A DNA stretch of 64,000 nt from Azotobacter vinelandii (GTDB lineage: Bacteria > Pseudomonadota > Gammaproteobacteria > Pseudomonadales > Pseudomonadaceae): NCBI RefSeq assembly GCF_001571105.1, contig NZ_BCTD01000004.1; one strand, written 5' to 3'. Positions 30,553-39,211 of the stretch are shown here, piece by piece. The notes under the pieces were generated by a model, which ran no database searches, was not told the origin of the DNA, and worked only from the letters and a program-made list of their open reading frames with translations. Both the position numbers and the translations under genes were made by a program. Within the stretch, counting starts at the first letter, position 1. Every line of letters begins with the position of its first letter.

Positions 30553-32379
30553 TTAGAAACGCACGCCGAGGCTCAGCAGCAGGAAGTCGCGGTCCGCCAG
30601 GGTACTGTACTCGCCGCCGAAGAAGTCGGTGTAGGACAGCCCGGCGCTGTAGGTGTCCAGGTAGACGGCGTCCAGGCTGAGGCCGAGCGCCTTGCGGCCT
30701 TCGACGAAGTTGCCGTCGGGACCGGGGGAATAGCCATCCACGTCGTGGGACCAGGCGATGCCCGGCTCGAGGTCCAGGCCCGGCAGGACATCGCGGTACG
30801 CCCAGGTCGCGCGCAGCCGGTAGCCCCAGGAGTCGCGGGTGGTGAAGCCGTCGCTCTCGCAATGCCGAGCGAGGTTCTTCTGCGAGCGGCCGGCCAGCAG
30901 GGCAGCGTTCTGCGCCTGGCAGGCGCCGTCCGGCAAGGGCCCGGCGCCGAACAGCGGATCGCGGCCGTAGCGCAGCTCGCGCGTCCCCTCCAGACCGCCG
31001 ACGTGGGTCCAGCCGACCTCCCCTTCCAAAGTCAGGCGGCTGGCGCCCATGGCGGCATCCAGTTCCTGGCTGAAACCGGTCTGCACCTGGATGATCTCCT
31101 TGCGCCGGTAGCCGTGGATGTCCTGTCCCGCGGTCGCCTGCAGGAGCGCCGCGTCCGAGTCCAGCGGCGTCAGGGTGGCGCCGAGGAGATCGTTGATATT
31201 GAGCTGTACCGGGGCGTTCGGCCGGTAGCTCAATTCGCCGCGCCAGCGGGTCCCCATCGCCAGCGTGGTGGCGAAGCCCAGGCCGAACAGGCGGATATCC
31301 TCGGGATACTCGGCGAAGTAGCGTGCGTTGCCGGCCGCCGCCAGCGGCCGCAGGCCCGCCGGCAGGTTCGCGGCGAACGCCGCCGGGCCGGCGGCAACGG
31401 TGCTGAAGATCGCCGCGCGGCTATGATAGTTCATGAAGTAGGCGGAGAACTCGGTGTCCAGCGGTTCGGCGAAATAGCGCAGGGCGATCCCCCACTGGCC
31501 AGCGTCGCGGGCATCGCGGTCGCCGCCACGGCGCACCAGCACGCCTTCGTCGGGCGAGGTCCAGGCGACGCCCTCGGCCTCGAGAGCGGCGATCTCGGCG
31601 GCGCTCAGGTTACTGGCCTGGCCGAGCACCGCCAGATTGCGGTCGCAGCCGTCGGCCAGCATGTCCGCCTGGGAAAAGAAGGTGCCGCAGTTGTCGCTCA
31701 GGCTCTGGTCCCAGGCCAGTTGGTAGAAGGCCTCCAGCGTGAAGGCGGCGTTGAGGCTCTGGGCGAGATGCAGCAGGGCGACCGGCAGCCGTCCGTCGCG
31801 GACCTCGGCGACGGGGCGCCGGAAAGTCCGCGCATCCAGGGGATTGATCGCATCGATGCCGCCCTGCAGGAACAAGCCCTCGCCCCAGTTCACCACCTGC
31901 CGGCCGAGACGCAGGGAGCCCGACAGCTCGCCGACAAGGTAGTTGCGATAGACGAAGGCATCCAGCAGCCGGGCGCCGGAGGCACGCACCCCCTCCTTGC
32001 GGTTGCTGTCGTCGATGTCCCGGAACGGACGCCGCTCGTCCTTCAGCTCGAAGTCGTACCAGTAGTCGCCGCGCAGGAACAGGCCGTCGTCGCCGCGCTT
32101 GAACTCCAGGCCGTGCACGCCGCGCAGGCGCTTGGCGAAGGTTTCGCCGCGCTTGAAGTTGCGCCGGCCGTCGTCGCTGATCGGCGACAGGGCGCGCCCA
32201 CCGCTGGCGCCGATCAGATCCTTGTCCGTCCTAGCCGTCGACCAGGCCGCCTCCAGCGACAGGCTGGAATCGAGCTGTCCCTCGATCGAGCCGATATTGA
32301 AGCTCACGGCGCCGGCCGGCATCGCCAGCGAGACGACGCAGGCGGCGGCCAGGCAGCGAAGGACGGAAAGGGATGACAT
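30553..32379 (-). CDS. DUF1302 outer-membrane-type protein
   Basis: A 608-residue exported protein with a signal peptide (about 1-24, ending PAGAVSF) and the DUF1302 pattern: SSLSLEAAWSTARTDKDLIGA near the N-terminus, LRLGRQVVNWGEGLFLQGGIDAINPLDA near 150-180, and beta-rich repeats ending in LGVRF with a terminal aromatic, typical of outer-membrane barrels. The start at 32379 has GGAG 7 bases upstream. In many pseudomonads DUF1302 genes sit beside DUF1329 and RND genes; neither is present here, so it stands alone. Function unknown. Confidence 0.88.
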   Translation of the reverse strand: MSSLSVLRCLAAACVVSLAMPAGAVSFNIGSIEGQLDSSLSLEAAWSTARTDKDLIGASGGRALSPISDDGRRNFKRGETFAKRLRGVHGLEFKRGDDGLFLRGDYWYDFELKDERRPFRDIDDSNRKEGVRASGARLLDAFVYRNYLVGELSGSLRLGRQVVNWGEGLFLQGGIDAINPLDARTFRRPVAEVRDGRLPVALLHLAQSLNAAFTLEAFYQLAWDQSLSDNCGTFFSQADMLADGCDRNLAVLGQASNLSAAEIAALEAEGVAWTSPDEGVLVRRGGDRDARDAGQWGIALRYFAEPLDTEFSAYFMNYHSRAAIFSTVAAGPAAFAANLPAGLRPLAAAGNARYFAEYPEDIRLFGLGFATTLAMGTRWRGELSYRPNAPVQLNINDLLGATLTPLDSDAALLQATAGQDIHGYRRKEIIQVQTGFSQELDAAMGASRLTLEGEVGWTHVGGLEGTRELRYGRDPLFGAGPLPDGACQAQNAALLAGRSQKNLARHCESDGFTTRDSWGYRLRATWAYRDVLPGLDLEPGIAWSHDVDGYSPGPDGNFVEGRKALGLSLDAVYLDTYSAGLSYTDFFGGEYSTLADRDFLLLSLGVRF

Positions 32380-32542
32380 CGCGGCACTCCAAGATGGGCC
32401 ATGGTGCTTCGCCCCGACGGGCAAAGCCTCTATTGTCCCCGTCTCCTCCGGACCGCCGCCACCCCGAAACGCCTTTCGCGCCGAATGGAACATCTCTGTT
32501 AGGCTCCCCGCTTGCCCCACTCCTCCAGCCAAGGAACTTTCG

Positions 32543-33505
32543 ATGAACGCACGCCGCGCCGTCTTTCTCGATCATGCCTCCCTCGATCTCGGCGACCTCG
32601 ATCTCTCCCCGTTGCGCCAGGCTTTCGACGAACTGCTGCTGCACGACGCCAGCAGCGCCGGCGAGGTGGCCGGACGGCTGCGCGGCGTGCGGGTGGCGAT
32701 CGCCAACAAGGTACCGCTGGACGCGGACACCTTCGCCGCCTGTCCCGACCTGCAGCTGGTGCTGGTCGCCGCCACCGGCACCAACAACGTCGATCTCGCC
32801 GCCGCCCGGAGCCATGGCGTGACGGTGTGCAACTGCCAGGGCTACGGCACGCCCTCGGTGGCCCAGCACACCCTGATGCTGCTGCTCGCCCTGGCCACCC
32901 GCCTGCCCGACTACCAGACGGCGATCCGCGCCGGCCGCTGGCAGCAGGCGGCGCAGTTCTGCCTGCTGGACTTCCCCATCGTCGAACTGGAGGGCAAGAC
33001 CCTCGGCCTGCTCGGCCACGGCGAACTGGGCAGCGCCGTCGCCCGGCTCGCCGAAGCCTTCGGCATGCGCGTGCTGCTCGGCCAGTTGCCGGGCCGTCCC
33101 GAACGCGCCGACCGCCTGCCGCTGGCCGAGCTGCTGCCGCAGGTCGATGCGCTGACCCTGCACTGCCCGCTGACCGAGCAGACCCGCAACCTGATCGGCG
33201 CCGAACAATTGCAAGCGATGAAGCCCGGCGCCTTCCTGGTCAACACCGGCCGCGGCGGACTGGTCGACGAGCAGGCGCTGGCCGACACCCTGCGCCGCGG
33301 CCACCTGGGCGGCGCGGCCTGCGACGTGCTCAGCGAGGAACCGCCGCGCAACGGCAATCCGCTGCTGGCGCCGGATATCCCGCGGCTGATCCTCACTCCG
33401 CACAGCGCCTGGGGCAGCCGCGAGGCGCGCCAGCGCATCGTCGGCCAACTGGCGGAAAACGCCCTGGCCTATTTCGCCGGCACGCCGAAGCGCCGGATCG
33501 CCTGA
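32543..33505 (+). CDS. hprA: Glycerate dehydrogenase / D-2-hydroxyacid dehydrogenase
   Basis: NAD(P)-dependent D-isomer-specific 2-hydroxyacid dehydrogenase of 320 residues, most likely reducing hydroxypyruvate or glyoxylate. The NAD-binding loop reads LLGHGELGSAVA (about 155-166), followed by NTGRGGLVDEQAL near 237, the catalytic Arg region, the acidic DVLSEEP near 263, and catalytic His in LTPHSAWGS near 287. AAGGAAC precedes the ATG. It is followed closely by rsmC on the same strand (42-base gap). Substrate assignment is inferred from family and from the equivalent pseudomonad neighbourhood. Confidence 0.9.
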   Translation: MNARRAVFLDHASLDLGDLDLSPLRQAFDELLLHDASSAGEVAGRLRGVRVAIANKVPLDADTFAACPDLQLVLVAATGTNNVDLAAARSHGVTVCNCQGYGTPSVAQHTLMLLLALATRLPDYQTAIRAGRWQQAAQFCLLDFPIVELEGKTLGLLGHGELGSAVARLAEAFGMRVLLGQLPGRPERADRLPLAELLPQVDALTLHCPLTEQTRNLIGAEQLQAMKPGAFLVNTGRGGLVDEQALADTLRRGHLGGAACDVLSEEPPRNGNPLLAPDIPRLILTPHSAWGSREARQRIVGQLAENALAYFAGTPKRRIA

Positions 33506-33547
33506 ACGAGGGTCTGCTAAGCTGCGGGCTTTTTCCGAGGATATTCC

Positions 33548-34549
33548 ATGGACCCGCGTAGCGAAGTGCTGTTGCGCCAGGTCGAGCTGTTCGGCGGCGA
33601 CCTGCTGCTGGCCGGCCTCCCGGCCGACGACCTGCTCGGCCGGCTGCCCGCCGCCCATGGCTGGAGCTGGCACGCCGGAGAGCATGCGGCGCTGACCGCG
33701 CGCTTCGCCGGCCGCTGCCGGTTCGGCGTCGCCCCCGACGAGCGGCCCTTCGCCGCCGCCGTGCTGTTCCTGCCCAAGTCCGCCGAACTGGCCCGCTACC
33801 TGCTCGACAGCCTGGCCGCCCGCCTGCCCGGCGGCGAGTTGTACCTGGTGGGGGAAAAGCGCGGCGGCATCGAGAGCGCCGCCCGCCAGTTGCAAGCCTT
33901 CGGCCGGCCGCGCAAGCTGGACAGCGCCCGCCACTGCCAGTTGTGGCAAGTGACGGTGGAACAGGCGCCAGCACTTCCCGTACTGGAGGAGCGCGCCCAG
34001 CGCTATCGGCTGCAAGCGACCGACGGCCCGCTCGAAGTGGTCAGCCTGCCCGGGGTGTTCAGCCATGGCCGCCTCGACCGCGGCACGGCCCTGCTCCTCG
34101 AACGGCTCGACGGTCTGCCGCCGGGGGATCTGCTCGACTTCGGCTGCGGTGCCGGGGTGCTCGGCGCGCTGCTCAAGCGGCGCTATCCGCAGAGCCGGGT
34201 GATCCTGCTGGACGTCGACGCCTTCGCCCTGGCCAGCAGTCGCCTGACCCTGGCGGCCAACGGCCTGGAAGCGCAGACGATCGCCGGCGACGGCATCCGG
34301 GCCGCGCCCGACGGACTGGCGGCGATCGTCAGCAACCCGCCGTTCCACCAGGGCGTGCACACCGACTACCGGGCCACCGAGGACCTGCTGCGCGAGGCCG
34401 CCCGGCACCTGCGTCCCGGCGGCGAGCTGCGTCTGGTCGCCAACAGCTTCCTCAAGTATCCGCCGCTGATCGAGCGTCACCTCGGCCCCTGCCAGGTGCT
34501 CGCCGAAGGAAACGGCTTTCGCGTCTACCGCGCCGGACGGGAACGCTGA
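33548..34549 (+). CDS. rsmC: 16S rRNA m2G1207 methyltransferase RsmC
   Basis: S-adenosylmethionine-dependent methyltransferase modifying G1207 of 16S rRNA. The 333-residue protein has two tandem Rossmann-like domains; the active C-terminal one has SAM-binding LLDFGCGAGVLGALL near residues 195-209, the acidic ILLDVDAFAL near 218, and the base-flipping NPPF motif in VSNPPFHQG near 261-269. Start ATG at 33548. It precedes the first manganese-riboswitch-like leader. Confidence 0.94.
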   Translation: MDPRSEVLLRQVELFGGDLLLAGLPADDLLGRLPAAHGWSWHAGEHAALTARFAGRCRFGVAPDERPFAAAVLFLPKSAELARYLLDSLAARLPGGELYLVGEKRGGIESAARQLQAFGRPRKLDSARHCQLWQVTVEQAPALPVLEERAQRYRLQATDGPLEVVSLPGVFSHGRLDRGTALLLERLDGLPPGDLLDFGCGAGVLGALLKRRYPQSRVILLDVDAFALASSRLTLAANGLEAQTIAGDGIRAAPDGLAAIVSNPPFHQGVHTDYRATEDLLREAARHLRPGGELRLVANSFLKYPPLIERHLGPCQVLAEGNGFRVYRAGRER

Positions 34550-34574
34550 ACTTGCCCGCCGCCCGCCGCTTCGG

Positions 34575-34755
34575 CACAATGCGCGCCGTCCTGGGGGAGT
34601 AGTCTCCCGCGAGCGACCGCTCGCCCGGCACCCGTCAACATGCTTGGCCCGCAGGCCATGGCGGGTGCGACCCTGGCCTCATGCAGGCCGCAGGGTTCGA
34701 CAAGACCCATGACACGTACACCTCACCCGGGGCGGGGAGGCGTGCGTGTCATGGA
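34575..34755 (+). promoter_or_regulatory. yybP-ykoY (manganese) riboswitch-like leader, copy 1
   Basis: The leader of the first UPF0016 gene contains the two conserved boxes of the yybP-ykoY class: CCTGGGGGAGTAG at about 34591-34603 and CGTCAACATGC at about 34633-34643. A CAGGGTTCGACAAGACCC stretch follows at 34691-34708. A long imperfect hairpin (GACACGTAC-A-CCTC paired with GAGG-C-GTGCGTGTC, about 34711-34750) precedes the ribosome-binding site and is the likely expression platform. The class is established as a Mn2+ sensor controlling Mn2+ exporters, which matches the downstream gene. Confidence 0.82.
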
Positions 34756-34787
34756 AGAGTCGTCGACCCGCCCCTGCAGGAAATTCG

Positions 34788-35369
34788 ATGGAATCCCTTT
34801 TCGTCCCTACCCTGATCGTTGCCCTGGCCGAAATCGGCGACAAGACGCAACTGCTCGCCCTGCTCCTCGCCGCCCGCTTCCGCCAGCCCTGGCCGATCGT
34901 CTGGGGCATAGTCGTCGCCACCCTGGCCAACCACTTCGCCGCCGGCGCGGTGGGCAACTGGGTCGCCGGGTTCTTCTCGCCCGCCGCGCTGAGCGCCATC
35001 CTCGCCGCCGCCTTCGCCGCCGTGGCGATCTGGACGCTGATCCCCGACAAACTGGACGCGGACGAGGAGTCCGGTCTCAAACGCTACGGCCCCTTCCTCA
35101 CCACCCTGATCGCCTTCTTCCTCGCCGAGATGGGCGACAAGACCCAGGTCGCCACGGTGATGCTGGCCGCGCAGTACCCGCACTTCGTCTTGGTGGTGAT
35201 CGGCACCACGCTGGGCATGCTGATCGCCAACGTACCAGTGGTGCTGGCCGGCAACTTCGCCGCCGACCGCCTGCCGCTGGGCCTGATCCGCCGCATCGCC
35301 GCCGCCGGTTTCGCCGCCCTGGCCGTCTACACCGGCTACCAGGCGATGCGACTGGCCGGCTGGCTGTAA
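34788..35369 (+). CDS. UPF0016/GDT1 family manganese exporter, copy 1
   Basis: Six-helix membrane protein of 193 residues made of two homologous halves, each with the family signature E-x-G-D-K-T-Q: ALAEIGDKTQLLALLLAARF near residue 14 and FFLAEMGDKTQVATVMLAAQY near 112. Members (TMEM165/GDT1, bacterial MneA) export Mn2+ or exchange it for protons. AGGAAA precedes the ATG at 34788. Upstream lies a manganese-riboswitch-like leader. A second, diverged copy follows 225 bases downstream with its own leader. Confidence 0.92.
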   Translation: MESLFVPTLIVALAEIGDKTQLLALLLAARFRQPWPIVWGIVVATLANHFAAGAVGNWVAGFFSPAALSAILAAAFAAVAIWTLIPDKLDADEESGLKRYGPFLTTLIAFFLAEMGDKTQVATVMLAAQYPHFVLVVIGTTLGMLIANVPVVLAGNFAADRLPLGLIRRIAAAGFAALAVYTGYQAMRLAGWL

Positions 35370-35411
35370 GCCCTCCAGACGGGGTCGCGCTTGCCCGGCG
35401 CGGCCCCCTTG

Positions 35412-35562
35412 GGCACAATGCCCGCCGTCCTAGGGGAGTTCTCTCCCGCCTGTCCGGAGCCCTCGCCCGATCCCGAAGCGTGTGCGTTCCAGGCCCGTCG
35501 TACATATGCCGAAGGTATGGCACGCGTCCCTCACACCCGGGGCGGGGAGGCGTGCGTGTCCC
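35412..35562 (+). promoter_or_regulatory. yybP-ykoY-like leader, copy 2 (diverged)
   Basis: A duplicate of the copy-1 leader begins with the same sequence (GGCACAATGC, then GCCGTCCTAGGGGAGTTCTCTCCC) and ends with the same GGGGCGGGGAGGCGTGCGTGTC-type hairpin. The middle is about 40-50 bases shorter. The first conserved box reads GGGGAGTTC instead of GGGGAGTAG, and the second reads GTCGTACATATGC instead of GTCAACATGC; the GGTTCGACAAGACC part is absent. It may be a degenerate or altered-specificity aptamer. Confidence 0.6.
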
Positions 35563-35594
35563 GGAAGAATGTCACCCCGCCCCCAGGAAATCCG

Positions 35595-36179
35595 ATGGAA
35601 TCCCTCTTCATCCCCACCCAGATCTCCATCCTCGCCGAGATCGGCGACAAGACCCAGTTGCTGGCCATGCTGCTGACCCTGCGCTTCCGCAAGCCATGGC
35701 CGATCGTCTGGGGCATGTTCATCGGCATCCTCGGCAACCATATCCTCGCCGCCGAAATCGGCCACCTGGTCGCCGGCCACCTCTCGGAAGTCGCACTGAA
35801 CGGCATGCTCGCCGTGGCCTTCGCCGCGATCGCCATCTGGACCATGCTGCCCGACCAGCGGGGCGACGACGACGACTCCAGGCTCAAGCGCTACGGTCCT
35901 TTCCTGACCAGCACCATCGCCTTCTTCTTCGCCGAGATGGGCGACAAGACCCAGGTCGCCACCCTGGTGCTGGCCGCGCAGTACACCTATCCCTTCTTCG
36001 TGGCGATCGGCACGACGCTGGGCATCGTGATATCCAACGCACCGGTGGTGCTGCTGGCCGGCAACTTCGTCGCCCAGAACCTGCCGCTGAAGCTGATCCA
36101 CCGGATCGCCGCCCTGGCCTTCCTCTGCCTGGCGGTGTATTCGGGTTATCAGACGGCGAAACTGGCCGGCTGGCTATAG
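35595..36179 (+). CDS. UPF0016/GDT1 family manganese exporter, copy 2
   Basis: A 194-residue paralogue of the preceding protein, with the same two signatures (ILAEIGDKTQLLAMLLTLRF near residue 13 and FFFAEMGDKTQVATLVLAAQY near 113) and the same six-helix plan. The central loop is more acidic (DQRGDDDDSRL). The gene has its own duplicated but diverged leader, so the pair arose by tandem duplication of leader plus gene. AGGAAA lies before the ATG at 35595. A strong hairpin terminator follows. Confidence 0.92.
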   Translation: MESLFIPTQISILAEIGDKTQLLAMLLTLRFRKPWPIVWGMFIGILGNHILAAEIGHLVAGHLSEVALNGMLAVAFAAIAIWTMLPDQRGDDDDSRLKRYGPFLTSTIAFFFAEMGDKTQVATLVLAAQYTYPFFVAIGTTLGIVISNAPVVLLAGNFVAQNLPLKLIHRIAALAFLCLAVYSGYQTAKLAGWL

Positions 36180-36181
36180 CC

Positions 36182-36209
36182 GGCCCGGCCCCGCTCGCGG
36201 GGCCGGGCC
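36182..36209. terminator. Bidirectional terminator-like hairpin
   Basis: Twelve-bp perfect stem GGCCCGGCCCCG/CGGGGCCGGGCC with a CTCG tetraloop in the 37-base gap between convergent copy-2 exporter and the M48 peptidase gene. No T tract. Confidence 0.65.
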
Positions 36210-36216
36210 CTGCGCT

Positions 36217-37038
36217 TCAGCTGCCGCCCTTGGCCTGGCGGTACAGCGGCATGACCTTGGGAATCGCCGCCTCCAGCGCCGCCGTGCGGTTGCCCGGCGA
36301 GGGGTGGGTACTCATGAACTGCGGCGTGCCGTTGCTCTCCGCCTGGCTCATCTTCTGCCACAGGGTAAGCGCCGCGTTCGGGTCGTAGCCGGCACGGGCG
36401 GCCAGCTCCAGGCCGATCAGATCCGCCTCGCTCTCGTTGCTGCGGCTGTTGGGCAGGGTCATGCCGTACTGCACCGCCACGTCCGCCATGGCCATGCTGG
36501 CTTCCCCCACCCCGAGCAGCGCACTGGCGCCTTGCTTGGCCATTTCCACGGCATAGGCCTTGGACAACGCCTCGCGGCCGTGCTCGCGCAAGGCATGGGC
36601 GATCTCGTGGCCCATGACCGCGGCGATCTCATCGTCGGTCAGCCGCAGCTTTTCGATCAGCCCGTTGTAGAAAATGATCTTGCCGCCCGGTCCGCAACTG
36701 GCGTTCAGCTCGTCGCTGTCGATCAGCGCGACCTCCCATTGCCACTGCGCGGCATCGGCGCGGAACAGCGGCGCCTTGGCGATCAGCCGGCGAGCGACTT
36801 CGTCCAGGCGCCGGGCATTCTGGCTGCTGGTATCCAGCACCCCCTTCTCGGAAGCCTCGCTCAGCGTCTGCTGGTAGGACTGGGCGTACATCTGGTTGAC
36901 CTGCTCGGTGGAGAGCATGCTGAACATGTACTGCTTGCGCTCGACCCCCACGGCGCCGCCACTGGTGGTCTGGACGGGCTGGCAGGCGACCAGCAGCAAG
37001 GCGGCGGCCACACCGGAGAGATAAAACGACTTGCCCAT
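36217..37038 (-). CDS. M48-family metallopeptidase lipoprotein (LoiP/YcaL-like)
   Basis: Zinc metallopeptidase of 273 residues, lipid-anchored. Lipobox LLLVAC places the lipidated cysteine near residue 18. The active-site helix is VMGHEIAHALREHG (HExxH, about 140-153), the third zinc ligand lies in SNESEADLIGLELAARAGYDP near 205, and THPSPGNR near 255 is the family C-terminal motif. Predicted role is envelope-protein quality control. AGGAGT precedes the ATG at 37038. Confidence 0.93.
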   Translation of the reverse strand: MGKSFYLSGVAAALLLVACQPVQTTSGGAVGVERKQYMFSMLSTEQVNQMYAQSYQQTLSEASEKGVLDTSSQNARRLDEVARRLIAKAPLFRADAAQWQWEVALIDSDELNASCGPGGKIIFYNGLIEKLRLTDDEIAAVMGHEIAHALREHGREALSKAYAVEMAKQGASALLGVGEASMAMADVAVQYGMTLPNSRSNESEADLIGLELAARAGYDPNAALTLWQKMSQAESNGTPQFMSTHPSPGNRTAALEAAIPKVMPLYRQAKGGS

Positions 37039-37192
37039 GTGGGTACTCCTGAAAGACACGGCCCGTATGCTAGGTCGCCGACACGGGGGCGACAACCGGG
37101 ACCGGGAAACGAATGGCAATGAGCCGGCGACCCGCAGGCGGAGCCGGCAAGAGAACCGCGCCATATCGGAAAGCTCCCGTGGCGGCCTCGGC

Positions 37193-37810
37193 TCAGGCCG
37201 GTGTCAGGCACGCCGGGGCGTCCAGGCGCGGATCGTTGACCAGATCCGCCAGGGCCCGCTCGCGCAGCGCCGGAGCGGGCCGCGACAACAGTTCCTGCAG
37301 CGCGCCCATGGGGCTGGCGGCATCCAGCCAGAGCGCCTGGCCGGCCTCGTCGAGAATCAGGGGCCGGCGCTGGCTGGCAGCCGCCTGGGTGACCATGGCG
37401 ACGCTCAGATAGACCTGCCCGCCGACCGGATAGGCTTCCCAGACCGCCGCGAAATACAGCAACGGTGCCTCGCCGCTCATCCAGTAGGGGCGCTTGCGCA
37501 CGGCGCCGCGCCACTCGTAGAAACCGTTGGCCGGCAACAGGCAGCGACGCACCCGGAAAGCTTCGCGGAACATCGGCTGCCCGGCCAGGGTTTCCGCCCG
37601 GGCATGGGCCGGCGTACGCGACAGGTCGGTCAGCCAGGCCGGGGTCAGCCCCCAGCGCGCCAGCGCCGCCTCGCGCGCACCGTCGGCATCGCGCAGCATC
37701 AGCACCCGGGCGGCCGGGGCGATGCTCCAGTGCGGCGCCAGATCCGAGGGAAAGCCGCGCAGGGCGGTCAAGGCCGGCGGCCAGCGAAACAGGGCATAAC
37801 GTCCACTCAT
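37193..37810 (-). CDS. SRAP (YedK/HMCES)-family protein lacking key active-site residues
   Basis: A 205-residue member of the SOS-response-associated peptidase family, whose active members crosslink to abasic sites in single-stranded DNA through Cys2. Family landmarks are present: SGRYALF start, PAHARAETLAGQPMFREAFRVRRCLLPANGFYEW (about 67-100), and LSVAMVTQAA. However, Cys2 is Ser2, the Asn before AR-x-ET is His69, and the later catalytic His position reads Ser146 (AASQRRP instead of IHxRMP-like). Only the glutamate in GFYEW (E99) is kept. The start at 37810 matches the family; an upstream in-frame ATG at 37843 would bury the N-terminus. Likely non-catalytic or repurposed. Confidence 0.85.
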   Translation of the reverse strand: MSGRYALFRWPPALTALRGFPSDLAPHWSIAPAARVLMLRDADGAREAALARWGLTPAWLTDLSRTPAHARAETLAGQPMFREAFRVRRCLLPANGFYEWRGAVRKRPYWMSGEAPLLYFAAVWEAYPVGGQVYLSVAMVTQAAASQRRPLILDEAGQALWLDAASPMGALQELLSRPAPALRERALADLVNDPRLDAPACLTPA

Positions 37811-38029
37811 GACGACGGGCACTCGGGGGCGGGGAAGCGACATGGAATCGAGCTACCGTCCATTGTAGCGGCGACGCCCTCCGCGTGGAGTTCGACGGGT
37901 CGGTGTTTCCGGCATCGTGGACTCTCCCGAGTTGCCGCTATAATGCCCGACCGATTTTTCCCCGCGACAGGAGGCGCAGGCCCGCGCCTCCGCCTCCTTC
38001 GTTATCTATCCAGTCCTGATCAAGAGCAC

Positions 38030-39196
38030 ATGATGGGCGAATTCGATGCCATCCGACCCTATGCCGACGCCGAGGTCCCTGCCGTCCTGCAGCGGCTGAT
38101 CGCCGACGCCGGCTTTCTCGACATTCTTACCCGCTTCCGCTTTCCGCGCCTGGCCGGGCCGCTCGGCTGGCTGCTCAAGCCGCTCATCGCCATGCGGCTG
38201 CGTACCGAGTTCGCCCGGATCGACAGCGTCGCGGCCCTGCAGACGAAGATCGAAACCTATGTCGACCGCACCATCGAGCGCGCCACGGATGGCGTGACCT
38301 ACAGCGGCCTGGAGCAGCTCAGGCCCGGCAAGGCCTACCTCTTCCTCGCCAACCACCGTGACATCGTGATGGACCCGGCCTTCGTCAACTACGCGATCTA
38401 CCACGCCGGACTGCGCACCCCGCGCATCGCCATCGGCGACAACCTGCTGCAACGGCCCTTCGTCAGCGACCTGATGCGCCTGAACAAGAGTTTCATCGTG
38501 CACCGCTCGCTGAGCGGACGACGGGAGAAGCTCGCCGCCTATCAGTTGCTCTCCGCCTACATCAACCATTCGATCCGCGAGGAAGGCGAGTCGATCTGGA
38601 TCGCCCAGGCAGAAGGCCGCGCCAAGGACGGCGACGACCGCACCGACTCGGCGATCCTCAAGATGTTCCACATGAGCCGCAGGGACGAGCCCTTCGCCGA
38701 GGCGGTGAAGTCCCTCAACCTGATTCCGGTGTCGATCAGTTACGAATACGACCCTTGCGACCAGGCCAAGGCCCGCGAGCTGTACACCCGCGCCACCACC
38801 GGCAGCTACACCAAGGCGCCGGGCGAGGACGACCAGAGCATCGCCCTCGGCATCACCGGCTACAAGGGGCGGGTGCACATCCACTTCGGTGCGCCGCTGG
38901 AAGCGTCGCCGGAGGACGCCAAGCAGCTCGCCGCGGAGATCGACCGGCAGATCCTCGGCAACTATCGGCTGTTCCCGGCCCATCACCTGGCTTACGAGCA
39001 ATACGCCGGGCGCGATCCCGAGCTGCAGGTGCCGACGGCGGCGCAGTTGTTCTCCGCCGAGGAGATCGCCCGCGCGGAGGCGGAATGGCAGAAACGCCTG
39101 GCCGCCTGTCCCGAGGAGCAACGTCCCTATCTGGTCCTGCAATACGCCAATCCGGTACGCAACCGCTACCGAGTCAAGGCCGGCCTGCCGCTGTAA
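38030..39196 (+). CDS. 1-acyl-glycerol-3-phosphate acyltransferase (PlsC-like) family protein
   Basis: Acyltransferase of 388 residues. The HX4D catalytic motif is present as LANHRDIVMDPAF near residue 105, with the second block FIVHRSLSGRREKL near 160 and the substrate-binding block IWIAQAEGRAKDGDDRT near 190. The protein is longer than ordinary PlsC (about 240 residues) and has no clear N-terminal TM helix, so it belongs to an extended subgroup. Two adjacent ATGs (38030, 38033) are possible starts. Exact acceptor unknown. Confidence 0.85.
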   Translation: MMGEFDAIRPYADAEVPAVLQRLIADAGFLDILTRFRFPRLAGPLGWLLKPLIAMRLRTEFARIDSVAALQTKIETYVDRTIERATDGVTYSGLEQLRPGKAYLFLANHRDIVMDPAFVNYAIYHAGLRTPRIAIGDNLLQRPFVSDLMRLNKSFIVHRSLSGRREKLAAYQLLSAYINHSIREEGESIWIAQAEGRAKDGDDRTDSAILKMFHMSRRDEPFAEAVKSLNLIPVSISYEYDPCDQAKARELYTRATTGSYTKAPGEDDQSIALGITGYKGRVHIHFGAPLEASPEDAKQLAAEIDRQILGNYRLFPAHHLAYEQYAGRDPELQVPTAAQLFSAEEIARAEAEWQKRLAACPEEQRPYLVLQYANPVRNRYRVKAGLPL

Positions 39197-39211
39197 GGAT
39201 ACCGGCGCCCC

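Noticed and set aside
37031..38029. Possible 333-residue N-terminal extension of the acyltransferase
   Set aside because: It runs antisense through the SRAP gene and the composition is not protein-like; the family start fits 38030/38033.
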